A stretch of 52,671 nt of DNA from JBKQHQ01 sp052148715 (GCA_052148715.1 JBKQHQ010000271.1:1-52671); one strand, 5' to 3'; numbered from the stretch's first letter, positions 32,158 through 40,713 are shown. The notes: a model not told the origin generated them from the letters alone. Made by a program: numbers and translations.

Positions 32158-33480
32158 ATGATGAGCAAGGAGCAGAACGATCTGATCAGCCGCATCGGCC
32201 CGGCGACGCCGGCCGGCAACCTGATGCGGATGTACTGGCAGCCGGCGGCTTTAGTCGACGAACTCGACGACAGGCGGCCGATCCGGACCGTGCAGCTATT
32301 GGGCGAGGATTTCGTCCTGTTCCGCGACCCGAAGGGCCAATATGCCCTGCTCGACCGCCATTGCCCGCACCGGGGCGCCGATCTCGCATTTGGCCGGCTT
32401 GAAGACGGAGGCTTGCGCTGCTCGTTCCACGGCTGGCTGTTCGACACCACCGGGCGCTGCCTCGACACGCCCGCCGAGCCCGAAGGCAGCACTTTGTGCC
32501 AAGGCATCCGCCAACGCGCCTTTCCAGTGGTCGAACGCAGCGGAATTCTCTTTGCCTATTTGGGCGCCGGCACGCCGCCGCCGTTGCCGGCCTTCGACTG
32601 CTTCGTGGCCCCGGCCGCTTATACGTTCGCCTTCAAGGGGCTGATCGAGTGCAATTGGCTGCAGGCGCTGGAGATCGGCATCGACCCCGCGCATACGTCG
32701 TTCCTGCACCGCTTCTTCGAGGACGAGAACCCGGCCGAAGGCTACGGCAAGCCGTTCCGCGATGTTTCCGCCGACAGCGACATGCCGATCACCGAGGTGA
32801 TGCGCAAATTCCCGCGGCCGGCGCTCGAAGTCGAGCGCGCGCCGTGGGGGCTGCGCCTGACCACCTTGCGCCGGATCAGCGAGCAGAGCACGCATGTGCG
32901 CGTCACCAACCAAGTGTTCCCGCACGCCTTCGTCATCCCGATGAGCACCGAGATGACGATCTCGCAATGGCACGTGCCGATCGACGACGAGAGCTGCTAC
33001 TGGTACGCGATCTTCACGAGTTTTGGAAAGCCGGTGGACAAGGCCAAGATGCGCGCCCAGCGATTGCTGGTCTACGAGCTGCCCGACTATCGCTCGCGCC
33101 GCAACCGTTCGAACAATTACGGCTTCGACCCGCGCGAGCAGGCAGCGGAGACCTATACGGGCATGGGCCATGACATCAACGTCCATGACCAATGGGCCGT
33201 GGAATCCATGGGCCGTATCCAAGACCGAACGCGCGAGCATCTCGGCCAGTCGGACAAGGCCATTATCGCCTATCGCCGGCTCCTTCGGCAGTGCATCGAA
33301 GAGGTGCAGAAGGGCGAGCGTCCGACGATCGATCCCGCCGAGGCGTCCGTACAGCACGGACCTCCGGTCATGGACGGCATCGGCCCGACGGCGCAATGGC
33401 AGGACTATTGGAAAGACGTCGATCGCAGGCGCCGCACCGGCGCCGAGTGGGCCGGTCCCGGGATCGAGGCGGCCGAGTGA
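32158..33480 (+). CDS. Rieske [2Fe-2S] oxygenase, phthalate dioxygenase-like
   Basis: This is an alpha-only Rieske non-haem iron oxygenase of 440 residues. The Rieske ligands are C69-x-H71 (C-P-H-R-G-A-D) and C88-x2-H91 (C-S-F-H-G-W). The mononuclear iron site has D176, H179 and H184 (I-D-P-A-H-T-S-F-L-H). This is the phthalate 4,5-dioxygenase/demethylase branch and needs a separate reductase, not found here. ATG 32158 is chosen with AAGGGA 9 bases upstream; the frame open to 31852 overlaps the livK remnant. It starts an operon with the GS-like gene 16 bp downstream. It may hydroxylate or demethylate/deaminate an aromatic acid; the substrate is unknown. A decayed copy of its start is at 22267. 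Confidence 0.9.
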   Translation: MMSKEQNDLISRIGPATPAGNLMRMYWQPAALVDELDDRRPIRTVQLLGEDFVLFRDPKGQYALLDRHCPHRGADLAFGRLEDGGLRCSFHGWLFDTTGRCLDTPAEPEGSTLCQGIRQRAFPVVERSGILFAYLGAGTPPPLPAFDCFVAPAAYTFAFKGLIECNWLQALEIGIDPAHTSFLHRFFEDENPAEGYGKPFRDVSADSDMPITEVMRKFPRPALEVERAPWGLRLTTLRRISEQSTHVRVTNQVFPHAFVIPMSTEMTISQWHVPIDDESCYWYAIFTSFGKPVDKAKMRAQRLLVYELPDYRSRRNRSNNYGFDPREQAAETYTGMGHDINVHDQWAVESMGRIQDRTREHLGQSDKAIIAYRRLLRQCIEEVQKGERPTIDPAEASVQHGPPVMDGIGPTAQWQDYWKDVDRRRRTGAEWAGPGIEAAE

Positions 33481-33496
33481 AGAAGACCAAACACGC

Positions 33497-34933
33497 ATGA
33501 GCTTGGTCGAGCGGCACGGCCTTTGGTCCGCCGAACAGAACGAGGCCGCCAGGCGCATCGAGGCGATGATCGCCGGCCAGGAGATCGAGGTTCTCCGTTT
33601 CTCTTTTGCCGACCAGCATGGTCTCCTGCGCGGCAAGACGCTCATCGCCGCGGAAGCGGCCGGCGCGCTGCGCGGCGGCGTGAGCATGACAAGCACGCTG
33701 CTCGCCAAGGATACCGCGCACCGGACGGTTTTTCCCGTCTTCACCGCCGGGGGCGGCTTCGGCATGCGTCAGATGGAAGGCGCCGCCGATTTCCTCATCG
33801 TCGCGGATCCGACGACTTTTCGAACTCTGCCCTGGGCCGAGAAGACCGGCTGGGTGCTCTGCGACCTCTACTTCGCCGACGGCAATCCCGTGCCGTTCTC
33901 GACGCGCGGGCTCTACCGCTCGGTGCTGCGGGATCTCGAAGCACGCGGCTATGATTACGTCGCCGGCCTCGAGGTCGAGTTCCATGTCTTCAAGCTCGAT
34001 GACCCCAAGCTGCGCCCGGAGCACGCGACGCAGCCGGGCGAGCCGCCGGCGGTCAGTCTGCTTTCGCAGGGCTATCAGTATCTGACCGAGCAGCGGTTCG
34101 ACCTAATCGAGCCGGTGCTGGCTATCCTCCGCCGCGATATTTTAGCGCTCGGCTTGCCGCTGCGGTCGGTCGAAGTCGAGTTCGGGCCGAGCCAGTGCGA
34201 GTTCACGTTCGCCCCCGCTGCCGGGCTCGCACCCGCGGACATGATGGTGCTCTTTCGCAGCGCCGTGAAGCAGATCTGCCGTCGCCACGGCTACCACGCC
34301 ACCTTCATGTGCCGTCCGCGCATCCAGAATCTGTTTGCGTCCGGATGGCACCTACATCAGTCGCTCCGCCACCGCGCCACCGGCACCAATGCGTTCGTGT
34401 CCGGCGAGCCCGACGAGCTGTTATCCGCAACCGGCCGGCACTATCTTGCCGGTATCCTCGCGCATGCCCGGTCGGCAACGGCTTTTTGCACCCCGACCAT
34501 CAACGGCTACAAGCGTTACCGCTCCTATTCGTTGGCGCCGGATCGCGCGATCTGGGGACGCGACAATCGCGGCGTCATGTTGCGGGTCCTCGGCGGACCG
34601 AATGATTCCGCAACGCGCATCGAGAATCGCGCCGGCGAGCCCGCCGCCAATCCCTACCTCTTCATGGCGGCACAAATTCTCGGCGGGCTTGACGGCATGG
34701 AGCGGCGTCTCGAACCCGGTCCGCCGGCGGACACACCTTACGAAACCGCGGCGGAGCTCCTCCCAAAGACGCTGCGCGAAGCGATTGAGGCCTTGCGCGC
34801 CGATCCGTTCTTCCGCGCCAAGATGGGGGCCGCCTTCGTCGACTATTTCACCGCCATCAAGGACGCCGAGATCGCCCGCTGCGAGCAGGAGGTGTCCGAC
34901 TGGGAGCAGCGCGAATATTTCGAGATGTTTTGA
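33497..34933 (+). CDS. Glutamine synthetase-like ligase, gamma-glutamylation type (module B)
   Basis: This is a second GS superfamily protein, 478 residues. It starts L-V-E-R-H-G-L-W-S-A-E-Q, nearly the same as the module A protein at 15198 (I-E-R-H-G-L-W-T-D-D-Q). GS motifs are L-E-V-E-F-H, G-P-S-Q-C-E-F, A-T-F-M-C-R-P, S-G-W-H-L-H-Q-S and R-I-E-N-R-A-G-E-P-A-A-N-P-Y. It is probably not an ammonia-assimilating enzyme, since it lies between a Rieske oxygenase and an FAD hydroxylase. The likely role is glutamylation of an amine, as in aniline or alkylamine pathways, but this is inference. ATG 33497 follows the Rieske stop by 16 bp; the frame open to 33023 overlaps that gene in another frame. 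Confidence 0.88.
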   Translation: MSLVERHGLWSAEQNEAARRIEAMIAGQEIEVLRFSFADQHGLLRGKTLIAAEAAGALRGGVSMTSTLLAKDTAHRTVFPVFTAGGGFGMRQMEGAADFLIVADPTTFRTLPWAEKTGWVLCDLYFADGNPVPFSTRGLYRSVLRDLEARGYDYVAGLEVEFHVFKLDDPKLRPEHATQPGEPPAVSLLSQGYQYLTEQRFDLIEPVLAILRRDILALGLPLRSVEVEFGPSQCEFTFAPAAGLAPADMMVLFRSAVKQICRRHGYHATFMCRPRIQNLFASGWHLHQSLRHRATGTNAFVSGEPDELLSATGRHYLAGILAHARSATAFCTPTINGYKRYRSYSLAPDRAIWGRDNRGVMLRVLGGPNDSATRIENRAGEPAANPYLFMAAQILGGLDGMERRLEPGPPADTPYETAAELLPKTLREAIEALRADPFFRAKMGAAFVDYFTAIKDAEIARCEQEVSDWEQREYFEMF

Positions 34934-34970
34934 GCCTGCCGGGCCGCAGGAGCGGTTTAGGAGCATCGAA

Positions 34971-36128
34971 ATGAGGCGGACGACGGAAATCGCCGTCATT
35001 GGCGCGGGCTTGGGCGGGATGACGGTCGCAGGCCTGCTGCAGCGTTTCGGTTACTCGGTTAAAGTGTATGAGCAGGCGCCCGCTTTTTCGCGCATCGGTG
35101 CCGGAATTCACTTGAGCTCAAACGTGATGCTGGTGATGCGCCGTCTCGGGATCGAGAAGACTCTGTCTGACATCGGCTTGCATCCCGACGCGTTCGTAAG
35201 CCGCAAGTGGGACACAGGCGAAATTTTGTTCGAGCTGCCTTTCGATCCTGCGAGCGAGGCGCACTACGGTGCCGCCTATATCAATGTCCACCGCGGCGAT
35301 CTGCATGCGGTACTGGAATCCGCACTCAAGCCCGGCACGGTCACGTTCGGAAAAAGGCTTTGCGATATCGGTCATTCGGGCTCGACGATCCGTCTCTTCT
35401 TCGCGGGCGGCGATCAGGCCGAGGCCGATTTGGTCATCGGTGCCGACGGAGTACATTCAAAGGCCCGTGAATTCCTGCTCGGGCCGGAGAAACCGCGATA
35501 CACGGGCCACATCGCGCATCGCGCCATCTTCCCGACGGCGCTGTTGCAGGGACTGCCGATCCGCGCCTGCACCAAATGGTGGGGACCGGGCAATCATATC
35601 CTCGTCTACTACATGACCCAGGCGCGCGAGGAAGTCTACATCGTGACGAGCGCGCCGCAGGCCGAATGGACCACCGATGCTGCGTTTGTGCCTTGCGACC
35701 GCGACGAGTTCGTGGCCACGTTCGACGGCTACCACGCCGAACTGCGACAAGTCGTGAAGGCCGCGCCCGAGGTGACCAAGTGGCCCGTGTTCGACCGCGA
35801 GCCGGTCGACCAGTGGAGCGGCGGCCGCATGGTCTTGCTCGGTGATGCTTGTCATCCGCTACGGCCGTACATGGCGGCGGGCGCTGCCATGGCCATCGAA
35901 GATGCTGCCGTTCTGGCGCGCTGTATCGCTGAAATTGGGCGCGATGACGCGGACGAAAGCTTCGCCTGGTACGAGGCCAACCGCAAGCCGCGCGTTGCAA
36001 AGGTACAGCAGATCTCAATGGCCAATACGTGGCTGCGCACGCCGGTCGACCCGGACTGGCTGTTCAGGTACGATGCGTGCGTCGTTCCGCTGGTTGCCCC
36101 CGACACGGTCAAAGGGCCCTTATCATGA
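34971..36128 (+). CDS. FAD-dependent aromatic hydroxylase, NicC-like
   Basis: This is a flavoprotein monooxygenase of 385 residues close to 6-hydroxynicotinate 3-monooxygenase (NicC) and salicylate hydroxylases. It has G-A-G-L-G-G (11-16) for FAD, G-A-D-G (157-160), and L-L-G-D-A-C-H-P (289-296). Other NicC-like stretches are R-I-G-A-G-I-H, A-A-Y-I-N-V-H-R-G-D-L-H and A-N-T-W-L. This group decarboxylates and hydroxylates a carboxylated ring, using NADH. ATG 34971 has AGGAG 8 bases upstream, and a 38-bp gap follows the GS-like stop. Its stop overlaps the next gene's ATG by 4 bp. Whether the substrate is a pyridine or a benzene carboxylate is not clear. Confidence 0.88.
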   Translation: MRRTTEIAVIGAGLGGMTVAGLLQRFGYSVKVYEQAPAFSRIGAGIHLSSNVMLVMRRLGIEKTLSDIGLHPDAFVSRKWDTGEILFELPFDPASEAHYGAAYINVHRGDLHAVLESALKPGTVTFGKRLCDIGHSGSTIRLFFAGGDQAEADLVIGADGVHSKAREFLLGPEKPRYTGHIAHRAIFPTALLQGLPIRACTKWWGPGNHILVYYMTQAREEVYIVTSAPQAEWTTDAAFVPCDRDEFVATFDGYHAELRQVVKAAPEVTKWPVFDREPVDQWSGGRMVLLGDACHPLRPYMAAGAAMAIEDAAVLARCIAEIGRDDADESFAWYEANRKPRVAKVQQISMANTWLRTPVDPDWLFRYDACVVPLVAPDTVKGPLS

Positions 36129-36946
36129 TCATTCAGACGGCACCTGCCGGCACGCCCCGGCTGGCCATCATGATGCACGAGCACACGGCCCTGTGCGGGC
36201 AATTCGCGCGGGTTTTCGGCAACGACAGGTTCGAGTCGTTGGCCCCGCTTGATTTGATGATCTACGTCATCTCGCAGCATGATGCGGGCTGGACGGACTT
36301 CGATCGCGATCCGGTCACCGACGAGAAGACCGGCCTGCCTTACAATCTCGTCGAGACGCCGGCGGAATACATCACGGTCACCAGCCGACAGTCGCCTGAC
36401 TTCAACGAGCGGCACCATCCCTATTGCGGTCTGATGTCGAGCATGCACAGCTGGGGCCTCTACAACGGCCGCTACGGTCTTTCCAATCTGGTTCTGATCG
36501 ATAAGATTCCGCCGCAGGATCGACCGCTGGCGCAGCGAATGCTCGACGGCGAGATCGATCGCCAGAAACGACTGAAGGAGCGGATCGGAAAGGATCCACC
36601 CATGTCCGGCTGGCTCGATGAGCAGCGATTGTTCCAAAACTACAAGCAGCTGCAATTCATCGACACGCTGGCGCTCTACTTCAACCGGACGCACCCCAGC
36701 GAGCGCGGCGAGCAAAAATTCGAGCACGTGCCGCTGAACGCGCAGCAGGACGTCGCGGTGACGATCCGGCCGCGCGGGCCGAGCGTATATGCCCTGTCGC
36801 CCTATCCGTTTGCCTCGGTCGGGGCCGAGTTCGCTTTCGGCGGGCGTCCGGTCGCGCCGCGCCAACACGAGCGGACGGGCGGTTGGCCGGCGGTGCTGAA
36901 AGAGACGCCGACCGAGTGGGAATGCTTCCGCCTTATTGCAGCGTAG
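36125..36946 (+). CDS. DUF3891 family protein
   Basis: This is a protein of 273 residues of the DUF3891 family. It contains conserved His-rich segments M-M-H-E-H-T-A, I-S-Q-H-D-A-G-W and R-H-H-P-Y-C-G, then F-I-D-T-L-A-L-Y and a C-terminal beta-rich part. His and Asp residues spaced like this could bind a metal, as in HD-type hydrolases, but the function is unknown. Its ATG overlaps the NicC-like stop as ATGA, so the two are translationally coupled. Membership in a ring-hydroxylation operon suggests it handles a hydroxylated intermediate. It is the last gene in its operon; the next gene is convergent. Confidence 0.8.
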   Translation: MIIQTAPAGTPRLAIMMHEHTALCGQFARVFGNDRFESLAPLDLMIYVISQHDAGWTDFDRDPVTDEKTGLPYNLVETPAEYITVTSRQSPDFNERHHPYCGLMSSMHSWGLYNGRYGLSNLVLIDKIPPQDRPLAQRMLDGEIDRQKRLKERIGKDPPMSGWLDEQRLFQNYKQLQFIDTLALYFNRTHPSERGEQKFEHVPLNAQQDVAVTIRPRGPSVYALSPYPFASVGAEFAFGGRPVAPRQHERTGGWPAVLKETPTEWECFRLIAA

Positions 36947-36958
36947 CGGCCGTGATGC

Positions 36959-37675
36959 TCAGCCGGGTGGGCCCGCGCCCAATGCCAGCTTTCCCTCCAC
37001 TGCTGCCACGTAATACTCCCACGCGCGAACGGGCTCGTGGACGCGGTCGTCGCCGTGGCGGCGCGCGGCGCCTTCGGGCGAGTAGAACCGCGGCGTAAGA
37101 CCGGCCCCCTGCGCCGCGAGCTGCAACTCGGCGGTCTCCTCCAGGAACAGCGCCTGCACGCAGGCGTGCGGCACGGATTGCCCGACCGCCAGCATGCCGT
37201 TCGACTGCAGGATGACCGCCTCGGAATCCCCGAGCGCGTCCGCGACACCTTCCGCCATCTCGCGGCTCGCGACCAGGAACGGCTGCTCGAAGACGCGTAC
37301 GAGCGGCCCCAGATTGGCGCCGAAGCCGTGCGCCACCCGCAACGGCACGCCCGCGCACGCATACGCCGCCACGTGGCGCGGATGGCCGCGGACGATCGCC
37401 GCGACCGGCGCGCGGCGCCGATAGACGGCGAGGTGCATCACCGCCTCGAGCGGCGGACGCCCCTCCCCGGCCAGTTGGCGGCCGTCGAGATCGAGTTCCA
37501 CCAGCTCGGCGTCAGCGACCAGCCCGAGCGCCCGCCTGGGAGTGATCAGGATCCGCTCGGCCTCGGGAACGCGGGCGCTGACATGGCCAAAACCTTCCAC
37601 GATCCGGAAATACGTCAATACGCGGCAGGCGGTGAGCACCTCGGCGCGCAACGCGGGGCTGGAAGCAAACGCCAT
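36959..37675 (-). CDS. Class II aldolase/adducin-fold protein
   Basis: This protein of 238 residues has the class II aldolase fold. Zinc-site elements seen are G-H-V-S-A-R-V-P, V-R-G-H-P-R-H-V-A-A-Y (the H-x-H pair) and a C-terminal A-E-L-Q-L-A-A helix with a bound-His region. Members include L-fuculose-phosphate aldolases and non-sugar decarboxylases such as 3,4-dihydroxyphthalate decarboxylase. Being beside a hydroxylation operon, a decarboxylase role for a dihydroxylated aromatic acid is attractive but unproven. ATG 37675 has a GTGAGG site upstream; the frame open to 37807 is not needed. It is convergent with the DUF3891 gene. Confidence 0.82.
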   Translation of the reverse strand: MAFASSPALRAEVLTACRVLTYFRIVEGFGHVSARVPEAERILITPRRALGLVADAELVELDLDGRQLAGEGRPPLEAVMHLAVYRRRAPVAAIVRGHPRHVAAYACAGVPLRVAHGFGANLGPLVRVFEQPFLVASREMAEGVADALGDSEAVILQSNGMLAVGQSVPHACVQALFLEETAELQLAAQGAGLTPRFYSPEGAARRHGDDRVHEPVRAWEYYVAAVEGKLALGAGPPG

Positions 37676-37807
37676 GGATGCCTCACGTCCCGCCAAGCAA
37701 TTGAAGTGATTGGTGGACCAACCAGAGCCAAACTGGGCACTGGATTCTAAAGGTAATTCTGCCTCGGCGCGACGGCGGCTAACTGGGGACCGCCGTCCAA
37801 AATTCAT

Positions 37808-38314
37808 TCATCCATACACAAAGCAGAAATCGATATCGTCAGCCTCTATGATCCATGAAAACGCCTTGTCCTCCCTCCCCGGCGCTCCGGCCCACTCGAT
37901 CTCATGGATCAGATGCCCGCGCTCGGAAAGGCGAAGTTCGTCATAGCGCCAATCTCCGTGGGCCGTGACCTTGCCCGGCACCAAGCTGTTCAGCGAATAG
38001 GAAAAAACCTTCGGATAAGTGATTTCGATGTGACCGTTGTGATAGGCGCCGAGAAGACGAAGCGAGATGGAGCAAGACCGCTCGTGACTTTTGCGCTCGG
38101 GAGATTCCGATATCTGGAACGATTCCAGCCATGCATCGTGTGGGGCACGATGGTCTTTTGGATTGTGGAACCAGTCCGAGGTCGCGAGTGCGTACGCGCG
38201 GGGCGGAAAGATCGCCTCGTTTTGCTTGAGGTAATTCCTATACCGCTCGTACGCGTTGTTGACACCGTTCGGAAAATCGTCGTCGCGTCCATCACCCGAA
38301 AGAATATAAACCAT
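37808..38314 (-). CDS. Hypothetical protein, no family recognised
   Basis: This is a 168-residue protein starting M-V-Y-I-L-S-G-D-G-R-D-D-D at ATG 38314; an upstream Pro-rich extension to 38368 is possible. It contains W-F-H-N-P-K-D-H-R-A-P-H-D-A-W, G-A-Y-H-N-G-H-I-E-I-T-Y-P and a terminal F-C-F-V-Y-G. It has many aromatic and His residues and looks like a soluble globular protein. I do not recognise a family. The GC content is lower than in the catabolic block, so it probably belongs to the mobile element that starts about here. The stop is at 37808-37810. Confidence 0.55.
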   Translation of the reverse strand: MVYILSGDGRDDDFPNGVNNAYERYRNYLKQNEAIFPPRAYALATSDWFHNPKDHRAPHDAWLESFQISESPERKSHERSCSISLRLLGAYHNGHIEITYPKVFSYSLNSLVPGKVTAHGDWRYDELRLSERGHLIHEIEWAGAPGREDKAFSWIIEADDIDFCFVYG

Positions 38315-38398
38315 AGCTTTATTAGGCAGCCTTCGCGGCCTCGGGGGAGGCGGAATGAGTCCTGCCACGGTTCTTATTCACATTTTTTCTCAGGATTT

Positions 38399-38424
38399 GC
38401 CCCCTACCGGAACTGGTAGGGGGC
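38399..38424. promoter_or_regulatory. Perfect 10-bp inverted repeat between divergent genes
   Basis: GCCCCCTACC and GGTAGGGGGC are separated by 6 bases. It lies in the 147-bp gap between divergent genes at 38314 (minus) and 38462 (plus). Its GC-rich symmetry would suit an operator or a leader hairpin; no U-tract is present, so it is not a terminator. No regulator can be assigned. Confidence 0.5.
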
Positions 38425-38461
38425 GTTATCGCAATAGCCGCTCTCTGGTATGCTCCGGTCC

Positions 38462-38926
38462 ATGCCGCTTCCAGACGACCGTAACATCCTGAAGCTAGGC
38501 CCGCCCCAGTATCCGGGCCAGGTCGAGATTACCCCCGCGATGGTCGAGAGTGTGCGCCAGCGCATCAAGGACGCTGCCGGCTCCCTCACCGTCTGGGCGG
38601 TGCTGAACGAAGATGTCTACGAAACGCAGTTCGGTGATGGGTTCTATCTGCATGTGCATGGCCTCGCGCTTAACAGTGCCGACGCAGACAGGCTCGCCGC
38701 GCTCGGCGGCGGCGACAAGAAATTGGAAAAGTGGCATGTCCGCAGCTATCGGCTCGGGCTGGAAAGCGATTTGCCGGTGTTCACGGAACCATGGCATCCC
38801 GAGGAAGAATTCAGGATCGGCGATTTCGTGGTGCTCCTTTGCGAAATCCCGCCCGGCGGCACGGCGTCGAGGCTGCTGACCGGAACAGGCCTCCGCAAGG
38901 ACGGCCCGCTGCTGTCGCTGCCCTGA
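38462..38926 (+). CDS. Hypothetical protein of mobile element
   Basis: This is a protein of 154 residues, M-P-L-P-D-D-R-N-I-L-K-L-G. It has a mixed alpha/beta pattern, with T-V-W-A-V-L-N-E-D-V-Y-E, L-H-V-H-G-L-A-L and F-R-I-G-D-F-V-V-L-L-C-E-I-P-P-G-G. No catalytic motif or family is recognised. It is followed by a convergent terminator shared with parB. The start at 38462 is next to an alternative ATG at 38450. Its position beside parB suggests a backbone gene of the element, not cargo. Confidence 0.55.
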   Translation: MPLPDDRNILKLGPPQYPGQVEITPAMVESVRQRIKDAAGSLTVWAVLNEDVYETQFGDGFYLHVHGLALNSADADRLAALGGGDKKLEKWHVRSYRLGLESDLPVFTEPWHPEEEFRIGDFVVLLCEIPPGGTASRLLTGTGLRKDGPLLSLP

Positions 38927-38927
38927 A

Positions 38928-38967
38928 AGCAAAACGGGCCGCCACAAGGGCGACCCGTTCATTTGCT
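38928..38967. terminator. Bidirectional terminator-type hairpin
   Basis: An imperfect inverted repeat (AACGGG-CCGCC / GGGCG-ACCCGTT with outer AGCAAA/TTTGCT) sits between the convergent stops at 38926 and 38980. Its AT-rich outer arms give T-runs on both strands, which fits a two-way terminator. Confidence 0.65.
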
Positions 38968-38979
38968 GCGCTTCAACGT

Positions 38980-40713
38980 CTATTCGGATTCGTCCTCGCC
39001 GTCAAATTCTGCATCCGCCTCGGCGGGCGCGTTACGGTCCACGGCGGGAAACAGCATGGCCTCGGGCAACCATTCCCGCGCCTTGCGCTGCGCTTCGGTC
39101 GGCTCGGCGGTGCTGTGCGCGTTCACGAAATGCCGGACCAGCGAGGACGTTAGTTCGGCCTTCTTGTACGAACCCAAGGAGCCGTTGCCATCGGCATAGC
39201 CGCATTCCTTGGCGATCCCGACAAGCTGCTCCCGGTTGCGCTTGCCGAAGAAGGCCGCATCCGGTCGCCAGTGGTTCTTCATATCGACGTTCAAATCCCG
39301 CGCCACGCGGTTAAACAGGCTGTCGCTCGTGTCCAGACGGTCGCAATTGCCCTGACCGAAGCACAAAGCCGCGAGAAGGGTCTGCAACCCGGCGAGGTCG
39401 TGATCGGAAAACCCTCTCACAGCCTCGTAAAGCGAGAGTTCGTCGGTGAAAGGCGGCGGGAAGCTGTCCCACACCGAATCCCCTTCCTCGATCTTGAACC
39501 CGAGTTTCCCGGCAAAGCACCGCGCCTGTTCCTCAAGAACGCGGTACGCGCTCTGCGCCTCCGCTTCCTTGCCGAAGGCGGCGAATGCCTCGTGCAGCCG
39601 GAACGCTTTCAGGGTGCGGACGACCAACACTTCCTGCGCCGTGCGCGGACTGGCGAGAAGGATTTCTGCGACCGCTGCCGTCTTGTGGTGGGCCATATAA
39701 CGGCAAAGCGGCGCGGAATAGGCCGCTTTGACCTTCACCGGGGCGATGGGGTTCTCCGCAATCGCCTTGGCCGTTTCCTTCTCGATCTTGGGCCTGACCA
39801 GACCTTCGCGTATTTCGACCGCGCCGGACGGCGAGAGGTTGATAAGGACGCCACCCTTCTGCTTCCTCGATGCCTTGCGGTACTGCCAATCCGAGAGTCG
39901 GCAATCTTCCGTCACCGTGACCCACGCGGCGCTGGCCTCGTGGTGCTTTTTCAATTCCTCGACCGCTTCCTTTTGCAGCGCGAAGAACTGCTCGGCATCG
40001 TCAAAGTAGGACGTTTCATCCTCGGCAAAGAGGTCGGTGGTGATGGTGCCTGTGTAATTCTCGGGCGGGAATATCGCCAGAGCCACGGTCGGGCGATCAT
40101 CCAGCAGCGCCGCCCTGATTTCGTCGGCGCTGTAATCACCGCCTCCCACGATCTGCTCGACGATGCGCGTCTGCGCCTCATCACTGCCCAAGGTCAGGGA
40201 TTCCGCTTGCGAAAGCGTTATAACGCCCTTCGTCAACGCGGCCTTGGCTTCCCGGCACAGATTGTTGAGCGCGAGACGCCGCTTGATCGTCGTGGCGCTC
40301 AATCCTGTCTGCGCGACAACATCATCAAGGGTCGTCCCTTTATGGATCAGCTTGGTCAGCGCCCCCGCTTCCTCCAACGGCGTGAGGTTCTGCCGTTGCA
40401 GATTCTCGACGGTGGCAATCCGCAGCGTGTCGTCCTTTGAGAGGTCGTCGCGTATCTCGACCGCGACCGTGAAATCCTCGGGCAGTTCGCCGCGCTCCTG
40501 CAACAGGCGCAATGCCTCAAAGCGCCGAGAGCCGCTGACGATCTGGAAACGCTCCTTCTTTCCCCTGCCTTCAACCGGACTGACGACCAGATTATGCAGG
40601 ACGCCATCGGTCCTGATGCTGGCGGCAAGACCCTCGATGGCCTTGCGGTCGATCTTCCGGCGCGGGTTGGCGGCGGCTGGCTGTAACGATGAGAGTGATA
40701 CGGATTGCAACAT
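38980..40713 (-). CDS. ParB/RepB/Spo0J-type partition or replication protein
   Basis: This is a ParB-family protein of 577 residues, longer than chromosomal ParB because of a C-terminal extension. The N-terminal ParB domain shows N-P-R-R (16-19), G-V-L-H-N-L-V-V, G-S-R-R-F-E-A (61-67) and E-N-L-Q-R (103-107), then the HTH (about 128-150; V-V-A-Q-T-G-L-S-A-T-T-I-K-R-R). The C-terminus is acidic. Stand-alone ParB proteins of this kind are common in conjugative elements and plasmids; no ParA is adjacent. Role: stabilisation or regulation of the element. The 342-bp gap upstream, 40714-41055, contains a palindrome ATGAGCC-TGC-GGCTCAT (40931-40947) and a hairpin at 41023, but no gene. Confidence 0.88.
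   Translation of the reverse strand: MLQSVSLSSLQPAAANPRRKIDRKAIEGLAASIRTDGVLHNLVVSPVEGRGKKERFQIVSGSRRFEALRLLQERGELPEDFTVAVEIRDDLSKDDTLRIATVENLQRQNLTPLEEAGALTKLIHKGTTLDDVVAQTGLSATTIKRRLALNNLCREAKAALTKGVITLSQAESLTLGSDEAQTRIVEQIVGGGDYSADEIRAALLDDRPTVALAIFPPENYTGTITTDLFAEDETSYFDDAEQFFALQKEAVEELKKHHEASAAWVTVTEDCRLSDWQYRKASRKQKGGVLINLSPSGAVEIREGLVRPKIEKETAKAIAENPIAPVKVKAAYSAPLCRYMAHHKTAAVAEILLASPRTAQEVLVVRTLKAFRLHEAFAAFGKEAEAQSAYRVLEEQARCFAGKLGFKIEEGDSVWDSFPPPFTDELSLYEAVRGFSDHDLAGLQTLLAALCFGQGNCDRLDTSDSLFNRVARDLNVDMKNHWRPDAAFFGKRNREQLVGIAKECGYADGNGSLGSYKKAELTSSLVRHFVNAHSTAEPTEAQRKAREWLPEAMLFPAVDRNAPAEADAEFDGEDESE

Noticed and set aside
32296..33765. 489-codon minus-strand frame opposite the Rieske and GS-like genes
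   Set aside because: It spans two clear plus-strand genes and has biased, low-complexity composition.
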